A stretch of DNA of 64,000 nucleotides from the NCBI RefSeq assembly GCF_021021435.1, contig NZ_JAINWI010000016.1, positions 62,001 through 126,000 on the forward strand. The letters run 5' to 3'. This document shows, piece by piece, positions 17,337-27,900 of this stretch (the first letter of the stretch is position 1; each line of letters starts with the position of its first letter). The translations under genes and the position numbers were made by a program. This stretch comes from Seohaeicola saemankumensis. Its GTDB lineage: Bacteria > Pseudomonadota > Alphaproteobacteria > Rhodobacterales > Rhodobacteraceae. The notes beneath the pieces were generated by a model that was not told the DNA's origin, ran no database searches, and saw nothing but the letters and a program-made list of their open reading frames with translations.

Positions 17337-19340
17337 ATGGCGCCACTCAACGGATTGTCCAAAAGTCGGCTTGGTGTTTTTTATCTGGTGTGTAGCTTTG
17401 CTATTTTTTTGGTGGTTCCACTTTCCACCAGAGCCCAAACAGAACCAGCGCGCCAGAACCCCGCCCTTGCTATCGGGCTAAGTGGTGTTGCGGATTGGTC
17501 AACCCAGCACCCTTTCATTGATCTGATGAAAACGGCACGCCCCTGGATTGGCCATCGACCTGGCCAACATGGAGGTATGGACTACGAGGTGTTGCAATCA
17601 AACGGCCTGATTGATCCACAAGGTTGGCCCATTTCTGTCCCACTGGGCATCGAAGCGCTTGAGACCTACATTTTGGCCGATCAGCCTGCAGAGGCTAAAA
17701 GTTTGGCCGGCCGCTATTTACTCACCTATGAGGGAATCGGACGGGTCCAAGTTACAGGGCCAGTCTCGCAACTGCGCTACGGCAAGGGAGAGATAAGGTT
17801 CAACTATCAGCCCGGAGATGGTCTCGTGGGTGTGCGTCTTTCCAGGATTGATCCGACAGGTAGCGGCAATCATATCCGCAACATCCGCGTCATGCGCGAA
17901 GATCATATACAGCTTTATGAACTTGGTCTGCGTTTCAACCCTGACTGGCTTCGCCATATCAGTGACATGCGCGCTTTACGCTTCATGGACTGGATGGGAA
18001 CAAACAATTCACGCCAGACTGTTTGGGATGATCGCCCCAAAGTCGAAGATTTCAGCTATGCCTATCACATTCGCGGCGTTCCTGTCGAAATCATGGTCGA
18101 TTTGGCCAACGAAGTTGGTGCGGACCCCTGGTTCACCCTGCCACATCTGGCAGATGATGATTATGTCCGTCGTTTTGCAACCTATGTCCGGGACCATCTC
18201 GACACTGATCTGAATGCCTATGTCGAGTATTCCAATGAAATGTGGAACTGGCAATTCGAGCAAGCACATTGGGCTGCAGAACAAGCCGCGAAACGTTGGA
18301 GCGAAGGTGGTGACGGATGGGTGCAGTATGCAGGCATGCGCGCAGCAGAAATGGCGCGTATTTGGTCAGAGGTTTTCGGGGAACAAAACGCACAACGCCT
18401 TGTTCGTGTTATAAGTACGCAAACCGGATGGCTTGGCTTGGAACATGGCTTATTGAATGCCCCTAACTTCTTGGCCGAAGATGATACACACCGCCCCCCA
18501 TTCGAGGATTTTGATGCCTATGCTGTAACCGGATACTTCAACGTGGAAGGAGACAGTGACGAAGCAGCACAGCGTGTTCTTTCCTGGCTCGAGAAAGGCG
18601 AAGGACACGCAACCGACCGCCTGTTGAAGCACCTTGCCAACACATCTGTCGACGCTTTGGTAAAGAGCTACTTCCCTTATCATGCCGAAATTGCCGCGCG
18701 GCATGGACTTCAATTGATCATGTACGAGGGTGGCACCCATGTCGTGGGAAGGGGCGAGTGGGTCAACAACCAGCAGCTGACCGACTTCTACACGCGGTTC
18801 AACTACAGTGAAGAGATCGTCAGACTCTACCAGATGATATTTGATGGCTGGCAGAGCGCCGGTGGCACTCTGTTCACCGCCTATCACGATGTAGCCGCCC
18901 CCGGCAAATGGGGTAGTTGGGGACATTTGCGACATCTCGACGACATCAACCAGCGTTGGACCGCACTTATGAACTACAACGCTACCCGATCAGTCACGTG
19001 GGAAACCCGGGCAACGGGGACGTTCGATAACGGCACCATTCGTAGAGCCGATGAAGAAGGGGGCAAAACGCTTGCGCGACATCCAAGCGACATTCTCTTG
19101 GGCGGTCCCGGAGATGATATCCTGATTGCCGAAGGCTGCTGCACGCGCATGCATGGCGGCAAGGGGACCAATACAGCAGTGCTGCCCGGAAAGGTGTCAG
19201 ACTACACTCTGAAGTGGGATAACAACACTTTGCTCGCTGTTTCGGAACAAGGCGAGGCACGACTGATCAGCATGCAAAAAATTCTTTTCTCTGGTGAAAA
19301 CACACCCGGGATTGACCTGATAATCGGAGTGCAGCCCTGA
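17337..19340 (+). CDS. Secreted glycoside hydrolase-like protein with short RTX-like repeat
   Basis: A 667-residue protein with an N-terminal signal peptide or anchor (LGVFYLVCSFAIFLVVPLS, then TRAQTEP). A beta-rich N-terminal part (about 60-200) is followed by a TIM-barrel-like region with VEYSNEMWNW (Glu near 300) and LIMYEGGTHV (Glu near 464), spaced like the catalytic pair of clan GH-A enzymes. Near the C-terminus GGPGDDILIAEG and GGKGTNTAVL look like two degenerate RTX calcium-binding nonapeptides. It probably acts on the EPS in the periplasm or outside the cell. GGAG precedes the ATG. Family assignment within GH-A is open. Confidence 0.7.
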   Translation: MAPLNGLSKSRLGVFYLVCSFAIFLVVPLSTRAQTEPARQNPALAIGLSGVADWSTQHPFIDLMKTARPWIGHRPGQHGGMDYEVLQSNGLIDPQGWPISVPLGIEALETYILADQPAEAKSLAGRYLLTYEGIGRVQVTGPVSQLRYGKGEIRFNYQPGDGLVGVRLSRIDPTGSGNHIRNIRVMREDHIQLYELGLRFNPDWLRHISDMRALRFMDWMGTNNSRQTVWDDRPKVEDFSYAYHIRGVPVEIMVDLANEVGADPWFTLPHLADDDYVRRFATYVRDHLDTDLNAYVEYSNEMWNWQFEQAHWAAEQAAKRWSEGGDGWVQYAGMRAAEMARIWSEVFGEQNAQRLVRVISTQTGWLGLEHGLLNAPNFLAEDDTHRPPFEDFDAYAVTGYFNVEGDSDEAAQRVLSWLEKGEGHATDRLLKHLANTSVDALVKSYFPYHAEIAARHGLQLIMYEGGTHVVGRGEWVNNQQLTDFYTRFNYSEEIVRLYQMIFDGWQSAGGTLFTAYHDVAAPGKWGSWGHLRHLDDINQRWTALMNYNATRSVTWETRATGTFDNGTIRRADEEGGKTLARHPSDILLGGPGDDILIAEGCCTRMHGGKGTNTAVLPGKVSDYTLKWDNNTLLAVSEQGEARLISMQKILFSGENTPGIDLIIGVQP

Positions 19341-19561
19341 GATTTGGGGACCACAGCGATTGTGTCGGCCCTCAACACAATAACTCGATCATCCGATCAT
19401 TGCGGACGAAACACAGATATCGATTGCCATATTGTTGCCAACATGCCGCCGGCCGTGGCAGGATATAGATGTTCGGTAATGGTGATGGCGGCTTTGGCTG
19501 CGGCTGGCGGCTCTCATGAAGGGCCAAAGCGTGATTTGACCCATTTTTCAGGATTACTGCA

Positions 19562-20413
19562 GTGCTCAGCGTTATCATTCCCGCCAACAATGAAGAGGCA
19601 TTGTTGGGCACCTGTCTCGAATCCCTCTTGGCCTCAGAACCTCCAGCATGTTGTGTCGAAATTGTGGTTGTAGCGAATGGCTGCAACGACAACACGGCCG
19701 GAATTGCGCGCGAGTTCCAAACCCGCGTCGAAGCACGTGGATGGAAAATGCAGGTGCTGGATCTGACGAAGGGCGGCAAGATTCGCGCCCTAAACGCGGG
19801 CGATGCGGTGGCAAGCCTGCCATGGCGCGCATATCTTGACGCTGACGTGACCGTTAGCCCCACGCTGCTTGATCAGTTGTGCCGCGCGTTGGACGGACCA
19901 AAAGCGCGCTATGCAAGCGGCAATTTGCGGATAACAGCAGAGGGGTGGGTCAGCAAAGCCTATGCCGCTACTTACCGCAAAGTGCCATTTATTGCGCGCG
20001 GTGTTCCGGGTTGCGGATTGTTCGCGGTTAATGCCGCAGGACGCGCGCGATGGGGCCAGTTCCCTGATATCATATCGGACGATACTTTCGTCCGACTCCT
20101 CTTCCGCCAAGAGGAGCGCATTGCCGTAAAAGCGCGCTACAATTGGCCGCTTGTCGAAGGTTTCGGAAATTTGGTACGCGTAAGACGGCGTCAGGATCGT
20201 GGCGTCCGTCAGGTTGCAGCGCTCTACCCCGAACTCTGCAAGAATGATGAAAAATCCGTGTTGGGCATCACTGGAAAGTTAGCGCTGCTTGCCCGCAATC
20301 CGGTCGGTTTCACCATGTATTCAAGCGTAGCTTTGGCAGTCAGACTAGGCGACACAAATAGCGGCTTAGCGGGCGTCAATGCCAACCTCCCCGACTGGAG
20401 CCGCGGCAGATGA
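19562..20413 (+). CDS. Glycosyltransferase family 2
   Basis: A 283-residue GT-A enzyme starting (GTG) with VLSVIIPANNEEALLGTCLESLL; the nucleotide-binding NGCNDNTAGIA and the metal-binding acidic motif YLDADVTVSP are clear, and PDIISDDTFVRLLFR resembles the catalytic-base region. It transfers a sugar from an NDP-sugar during repeat-unit assembly. It overlaps the flippase gene as ATGA at the 3' end. No C-terminal membrane segments are evident, so it acts in the cytoplasm or peripherally at the membrane. Confidence 0.88.
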   Translation: MLSVIIPANNEEALLGTCLESLLASEPPACCVEIVVVANGCNDNTAGIAREFQTRVEARGWKMQVLDLTKGGKIRALNAGDAVASLPWRAYLDADVTVSPTLLDQLCRALDGPKARYASGNLRITAEGWVSKAYAATYRKVPFIARGVPGCGLFAVNAAGRARWGQFPDIISDDTFVRLLFRQEERIAVKARYNWPLVEGFGNLVRVRRRQDRGVRQVAALYPELCKNDEKSVLGITGKLALLARNPVGFTMYSSVALAVRLGDTNSGLAGVNANLPDWSRGR

Positions 20414-21786
20414 GCTATGCAGCCGTCACAACAAGCAGATTGCGTGAAATATTATCGGGCACGAGCCTGACATCGCGGGTCATGAGATCCTCCGCCTTTA
20501 CCGTAATGGGATATGGGTTTTCTCAAGGTTTGCGGTTGCTGGGTAATCTTTTGCTAACTCGCCTGCTATTCCCAGAAGCTTTTGGCTTAATGGCGCTCGT
20601 TACTGTTTTTATGGTTGGCCTCCAGATGTTTTCCGATTTTGGCATCGGACCGGCAATCGCGCAGAGTAAAAGAGGTGACGACCAGATATTTCTGAATACC
20701 GCGTGGACAGTTCAGATATTGCGTGGCGCAATTCTGTTCCTTATTGGCTGTGCACTAGCCTACCCCGCATCTTTGATCTACGGCGAGCCTCTTCTTTTTG
20801 GCCTTTTGATACTTGCCTCAGTACAATTTTTGATTTCGGGCTTCATTCCCACGCGCCGCGATACGGCAGGGCGGCATCTGCGGCTTGGCCACGTAACTCT
20901 TATCGAGATGACTTCTCAAACTATTGGTTTGATCAGCATGATCTCCCTTGCATTTTGGACGCGCTCGGTCTGGTCACTCGTGGTTGGAATGGTTATTGGC
21001 ACAATCGCGCAAACTATATTGATGACCATTTTTTTACCCGGTCAACGAAACAGGTTGCGTTGGGAAAACAACGCTATCCATGAGTTGATCCACTACGGCA
21101 AATGGATCTTTCTCAGTACAGTTTGTGGTTTTGCCGTAGCGCAGGGAGACAAACTCGTGTTGGGGAAGTTCCTGCCGCTAGATTCATTCGGTATTTACAA
21201 CATCGGCTTTTTTCTTGGTAGCTTTTCATTGCTTCTGGGCATGATGGTCACCGGTCGCATCCTCATTCCCGTCTATCGGGATCGCCCCCCTGCTACTTCC
21301 CGAGAGAATTTCTTGAAACTGCGAAAACTTCGTGGATTGGTTACTTTGGGAATTTTGAGCCTTTTGCTTATTGTCGCCTATTCAGGTGTCTGGCTTGTCG
21401 AATTGATGTACGATGTTCGTTATCAGGATGCAGGCGCAGTCGTTGTATTGATCGCCTGTCTACAAATCCCGGTAGCAATCGGCCTAACCTATGATCAGGC
21501 AGCTTTGGCGGCAGGAGATTCGAAACGGTTTTTCATAGTAACCTTTGTCAAAGCCTTCCTTACCATCACAGGCCTGCTGATCGGCGTACAGACCTACGGG
21601 CTGATCGGCGCGCTGGCGGGGCAGGCTTTGGCGATCATCCTTGCCTATCCGGCCCTTGTCTGGCTGTCCGTGAAAATCGGGGTGTGGGACCCTTTGCACG
21701 ACCTTGGCTTTGCCATCATCGGGCTGTGCCTCGCGGCAGGTGCGATCTGGTATAACTGGGCCGCGATCTCCGCTTTGGCCGCTTAG
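20410..21786 (+). CDS. Wzx-like lipopolysaccharide/EPS flippase (MOP superfamily)
   Basis: A 458-residue protein with about 12 membrane helices and the polysaccharide-synthesis N-terminal pattern (FTVMGYGFSQGLRLLGNLLLTRLLFPEAFGLMALV). It translocates undecaprenyl-linked repeat units to the periplasmic face. A sharp composition step occurs inside the gene: counted 60-base lines give 43% GC at 21,061, 48% at 21,481, 55% at 21,541 and 67% at 21,601. This marks a likely recombination junction in its last fifth, where the imported low-GC core meets the high-GC backbone. Confidence 0.88.
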   Translation: MSYAAVTTSRLREILSGTSLTSRVMRSSAFTVMGYGFSQGLRLLGNLLLTRLLFPEAFGLMALVTVFMVGLQMFSDFGIGPAIAQSKRGDDQIFLNTAWTVQILRGAILFLIGCALAYPASLIYGEPLLFGLLILASVQFLISGFIPTRRDTAGRHLRLGHVTLIEMTSQTIGLISMISLAFWTRSVWSLVVGMVIGTIAQTILMTIFLPGQRNRLRWENNAIHELIHYGKWIFLSTVCGFAVAQGDKLVLGKFLPLDSFGIYNIGFFLGSFSLLLGMMVTGRILIPVYRDRPPATSRENFLKLRKLRGLVTLGILSLLLIVAYSGVWLVELMYDVRYQDAGAVVVLIACLQIPVAIGLTYDQAALAAGDSKRFFIVTFVKAFLTITGLLIGVQTYGLIGALAGQALAIILAYPALVWLSVKIGVWDPLHDLGFAIIGLCLAAGAIWYNWAAISALAA

Positions 21787-21913
21787 GCCGGACCACTAAA
21801 TTCGACCGTCTTTGGTCAGATTATCACCTTATTTTGCGGCTACTCCAGCCGATGTGCCAGTAACGAGTTGACCAGTAAAGCCTCTGACGGACCTCAAAAG
21901 GGAGCTGGCAGCA

Positions 21914-24900
21914 GTGAACGCTGACAACGATATCGCCATCGTGGGCATGGCCGCGCATCTTCCGGGTGCGGGGGATGTCGGCACATATTGGCACAACCTG
22001 CGTCAAGGCCTCCGGTCGATCCGGCAGCTGTCCGAGGACGAGTTGCTGGCGGCGGGCGAGGCGCGGCATGTCATGGCGCGGCCCGATTACGTGCCTTTTG
22101 CCGCCCCTCTGGACAGGTTCGACCATTTCGATGCGGAGTTTTTCGGGTTCAGCCCCAAGGATGCGGCGATCATGGACCCGCAGCACCGCCAGTTTTTGGA
22201 AGTGATCTGGGAAGCGCTGGAAAACGCAGGCCATATGCCCGAGGATTTCAATGGTCCTGTCGGCGTGTTCGGCGGCTGTGGCATGGGCAGCTATTTCTAT
22301 TTCAACATCTGCTCGAACCCCGATCTGGTGCAGGATGTGGGCATGTTCCTGCTGCGCCATACCGGCAATGACAAGGATTTCCTGACCACCCGCGCAAGCC
22401 ATGTGTTCAACCTGACAGGGCCGAGTGTGAACGTGCAGACCGCCTGCTCCACCTCTCTGGTGGCGGTGCATTACGCGGTGCAATCCCTGCTGACGGGCGA
22501 ATCCGATATGGCGATTGCGGGCGGTGTGACGATCGAACTGCCGCAGAACCGTGGCTATATCTATAAAGACGGCGAGATCCTGTCGCCTGACGGCGAATGC
22601 CATGCCTTCGACCATCGCGCGCAGGGCACGGTGTTCGGCTCGGGCGCGGGGGCTGTCGTGTTGCGCCGCCTGTCGGATGCCATTGCAGACGGCGATCATA
22701 TCTGGGGTGTCATCAAAGGCACCGCGATCAACAATGATGGCGCGGCCAAGGCCGGATACCTGGCCCCGTCCGTCGATGGCCAATCCGCCGCGATTGTCGA
22801 GGCGCAGGCGGTGGCGGGCGTGTCGCCCGACACGGTCGGCTATATCGAATGCCACGGCACCGGCACCTATCTGGGCGACCCGATCGAGGTTGCCGCCCTG
22901 ACCGAGGCGTTCCGCCAAGGTGGAGCGCAGGGCGAGGGCTTCTGCCGGATCGGATCGGTGAAAACCAATATCGGCCATCTGGACACAGCCGCAGGGGTGG
23001 CGAGCCTGATCAAGACAACGCTTGCACTGCATCACGGGCAGATCCCGCCCTCACTGGGATACGAGGCGCCGAACCCCGTAATCGGGTTCGAGGGCAGCCC
23101 CTTCACCGTGAATGACCGGCTGACCGACTGGCCACGTGGGACAACGCCGCGCCGTGCCGGTGTGAATTCGCTGGGCGTGGGCGGCACCAATGCCCATGTC
23201 GTGCTGGAAGAAGCCCCCCTTGTTGATGCATCGGGCCAAAGCGATTTTCCCTTCCAGCCGCTGGTGATCTCGGCCCGCAGCAAGGCAGCGCTGGACGAGG
23301 CCGCGCAAAGGCTGGCCGACCATCTGGAGCATAACCCCGATCAGCCGTTGCCCGATGTGGCCTTTACCCTGCGACACGGACGCCGCGCCTTTGAACAGCG
23401 CCGCGTGATCGTGGCCGAAACCCATGCCGAGGCTTCGGCCACCTTGCGCGCCAATGACCCGCGCCGTGTCTTTACGCATAAAGTGCTGGGCGACGCGCCT
23501 GATGTGGTCTTCATGTTCCCCGGTGGCGGCGCGCAATATGCTGGCATGGCGCGCGATCTTTATGATGCCGAGCCTGTGTTCCGCGACTGGATGGATCGCG
23601 GGCTTGATGTGCTGCAAGCCAAGCTTGATTATGACATCCGCGCGTTGTGGTTGCCCGCAGCGGGGCAGGAAGCCGCCGCAGACGAACGCCTGAAACAGCC
23701 ATCGGTGCAATTGCCGCTGATCATGATCGTGGAATATGCGCTGGCGCAGCTCTGGATCAGTTGGGGCGTAAAGCCCGCAGCCCTTGTCGGCCATTCGATG
23801 GGCGAGAATACGGCCGCCTGCGTCGCAGGTATCATGAGCTTCGAGGATTGCATCGGGCTGGTCCATCTTCGCGGCACCTTGTTTGATACCGTGCCTGCGG
23901 GCGGTATGCTGTCGGTCGGTCTGCCCGCCGAGGATCTGCGCCCGCTTCTGGGGGATGATCTGGATCTTGGCGCGGTCAATGGTCCCGCGCTCAGCGTGGC
24001 CTCTGGCCCGCAAGCTGCACTTGACCGTCTGCAAGCCGAGTTGGAAGCCCGCGAGGTGGAATTCCAGCGCATCCCCATCGACATCGCCGCCCATTCGCGG
24101 ATGCTGGAGCCGATCCTGCAACGCTTTGGCGATTACCTGCGGTCGATCAAACTGAACGCGCCGCAGATTCCGGTCATGTCCAACCGGACGGGCCAGATCC
24201 TCAGCGATGCGCAGGCGATGGACCCGTATTATTGGGTCGGCCATTTGCGCGGCACTGTGCTTTTTGCCGATTGCATCGCCACGCTGGCCGCCGATGCGCC
24301 CAAGGGTCAGGGCCGCGTGTTTCTTGAAGTCGGCCCCGGCAAGGGGCTGGCATCGCTGGCCGGACAACATGCGAATGTGACACCAAACGCCGTGATAGGG
24401 TCGTTACGCCATCCGCAGGACCATGTGGCGGATGATGCCTATTTCATGGCGATGCTGGCGCGCATGTGGGCCGTGGGTGTCGCCATCGACTGGGACCAGA
24501 TCTGGGGCGGCGTGCCGCGCAATCGTGTGCCGCTACCAAGCTATGCTTTCCAGCGCAGCCGCTATTTCATCGAACCCGGCAAAGGCGCGCAGACGCAGGA
24601 TGATGCCGATTTGTGGCCGCTCAGGTCCGACAATCTGGATGCTTGGGGTTACCGCCCCGCATGGGTGCCGCGTCTGGCCGAATGCGATGTCGATTTCGAC
24701 AATCTGTCCGATCTGCCCACGCAAAACTGGCTGGTGTTCGAGGATGACGCAGGTCTTGGCGCGACCCTGACCGCGAAATTGCGCGCCGCGAACCAGCAGG
24801 TGATCACCGTACGCCCTGCCGATGCTTTTGCCCGCGCGGGCAAGGATGGCTATCTTCTGGCCCCCGAACAGGGGCGCGCCGGATATGACCAACTGGTCCG

Positions 24901-27900
24901 CGATCTGGTGGAACGCGGCATGATGCCCGACCGCATTGTTCATCTGTGGCAGGTCACGCGCGAACGCAGCTTCCGCCCCGGCAGCAGCTTTTTCCATCGC
25001 ACGCAGGAACAGGGCTTCTACAGCCTGCTGTTTCTGGCGCAGGCCCTGGCCGAGGAAAACGCAACCCCGCATATCCAAGTCGTCACATCGGACGCGGCAC
25101 AGGTGCGCGCCGAGCCTCTGACCGATCCCGACAAATCGACCATCATGGGCCCCGCCCGCATCATCCCGCGCGAAGTGCCGGGCATGTCCTGCGCCGTGCT
25201 GGATATCCGCCTGCCCAAACAGGGCAAGCGCCGCGATCAGGCGGCCCTTGATGCTCTGGCAGACAGGTTGCTTGAGGATCTGCTCGCAGCACCCGCCAAT
25301 ACGGTTGCCGCCCTGCGCGGCGACAAACGCTTTGCGCTGGAATTCAAACCAACCCCTCTGGCCAAGGTTGACGATACCGCTCTGCCCCTGCGCGACGATG
25401 GCGTGACGCTGATCACCGGCGGTTTCGGCGGTATCGGCCTCAGCATCGCAGGCGCCTTGATCGCGCGCGGGCAGAAACATGTCGTGCTCATCGCCCGCTC
25501 GCCCTTGCCCCCGCGCCCCAGATGGGACGCGCTGGTGCAAACCGGTGTGAATGACGCGACCGTGCAACGCATCCGCGCGGTTCAGGCGCTCGAGGCGCAG
25601 GGTGGCAATGTTCTGGTGCTTCAGGCCGATGTCAGCAATATCGAGGATATGCGCGCGGCCTGTGCGCAGACCGAGGCCGAGTTCGGCCCTGTCACCGCCG
25701 TGATCCATGCCGCAGGCGTGATACATGACGCGCCGCTTCTGACCAAGTCCCTGACCGAGATCGAGGATGTCTTTACCCCCAAAATCCACGGCACCAAGGT
25801 TCTGGAAGAGCTGTTTCCCGATGGCACATTGGACTGGATGGTGCTGTTTTCATCCTCCTCCACCGTCACCGCGCCGGTGGGTCAGGTCGATTATGTCGCC
25901 GCCAACGAATATCTGAACGCCTATGCGAAATCGCGCAAAGGCGGCAAGACGCGGGTGCTGGCGATTGACTGGGGTGTCTGGTCGGGTGTCGGCATGGCCG
26001 CCGATGCGATGGCCGCAAGGCTGGCGGGCGATGCGCCCCCCGAACGCCGCAACACGCCAGCGGATACGCCGCTGCTGTCCCAGATCACGCAGGACGAAAG
26101 CGGGCACCGCCTTTTCCTCAAGACACTGGATGCGCGCGCCGAATGGGTGCTTGACGACCACCGCACCAAGGCAGGCGATGCCGTCATGCCCGGCACAGGA
26201 TATCTGCAACTCGCCGCCGCATCCCTGCGCGCTCAGGGCGAGGTCGGCGGGTTCGAAATCCGCGATCTCTACTTCCTGTCGCCCTTGCAAGTGCCCGATG
26301 GAAGCACCCTGGACATGCAGGTGCGCTTGCCCCGCGCGGATGCGGGCTATGGCTTCGAAGTGCAGACCGTGCAACCCACTGGCACCGTCACCCATGCCGA
26401 GGCGGAATTGTCGCTGCTCCCCCTCTCGCCGCCCGAATCCCTTGATCTGGACGCGATCGCCAAACGCTGTGCAGCACCTGAAACCGCCGATGCAGGCAGC
26501 TACCTGCCCGCCCCGCAAGAGGCGCATCTGGCCTTTGGTCCGCGCTGGCATGTGATCCGATCCATGGCCTTGGGGCAAGATGAAGGTCTGGCTTGGCTGT
26601 CATTGCCAGAACCCCATGCCGCCGATCTGACCCAAGGCTGGGGCCTGCATCCCGGGCTGATGGATCTCGCCACGGGTTGGGCGATGAACCTGATCGCAGG
26701 CTACCGCCCCGACCATCTGTGGGTGCCGGTCTCCTACGGATCGGTGCGCGTGCATCGTCCGCTGCCTGCGCGCGTCGCAAGCTGGGTCCGCAGCCGCAAG
26801 GACAACAGCGCCGATGGCCCGTCAGCCACCTTCGATGTGGTGATCACCGCCCCCGATGGCACCGTCTGTATCGAGGTCGAGGGCTTCAGCATCCGCAGGC
26901 TGGAAAACACCGCCGCTTTCGGGCGCGCCGCAGCGCCTGTCAAAGCTGCCACCAACCCGCAAACCCAAAGCGGCCCGCGCCCCCTGTCGCCCGCCGAAGA
27001 ACGCCTGCGTCATCTGATCTCGCAGGGTATCCAGCCATCCGAGGGGTCCGAGGCTTTCTTGCGCGCCCTCGCCGGAAAGGACGCGCAGATCGTCATTTCC
27101 TCGCTCGATCTGTCCGCTTTGATCCGTCAGGCCAACGCCGTGGAAAGCGCCGCCGATACCAGCGGACAAAGCTTCGAACGGCCAAAACTCGACAGCGATT
27201 TCGTGGCACCGGAAACCGAGGTGGAAAAGCGCCTTGCCGGTTTCTGGCAGGAACTTCTGGGGCTGGACAGTGTCGGCGTCGAAGACAGCTTCTTTGATCT
27301 GGGCGGTCACTCGCTGATCGCGGTGCGCCTCTTCGCCAAGGTCCGCAAAGCCTTTGCCGTGGACTTCCCCATCTCCGTCCTGTTCGAGGCCCCAACCATC
27401 CGCAAATGCGCCGCCCTGATCGAGGAACGCGGCGTCGTGCCGGGGGCCGAGGCTGCACCTGACAGCGCGGCCAAACCCGCCACGCCGCAGCGCCGCTTTA
27501 CCCATGTCGTGCCGATGCATAGCGGCGAGGGCGGCACGAAGACGCCCTTCTTCCTTGTTGCGGGCATGTTCGGCAATATCCTGAACCTGCGCCATCTGGC
27601 GCATCTTCTGGGCACGGATCGCCCCTTCTACGGCTTGCAGGCGCGCGGGCTTTACGGCGATCAGGAACCGCACCGCGATCTGAAACAGGCCGCCGCCGAT
27701 TACATCGCGGAAATGCGGCAGGTCCAGCCGCAAGGCCCCTATATGCTGGGCGGCTTTTCCGGTGGCGGCATCACCGCGCTGGAAATCGCACAGCAACTGA
27801 CCGCCGCAGGCGAAGACGTCAGCGCGCTGGTCATGCTCGACACGCCTTTGCCCGTGCGCCGTGGTATCACCCGCCGCGACCGTGCGCTGATCCAGTGGCA

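Noticed and set aside
23051-24370. Long minus-strand frames opposite the PKS gene (also 24533-25789 and 26822-28474)
   Set aside because: They lie antisense to catalytic domains with intact motifs and have no recognisable domains.
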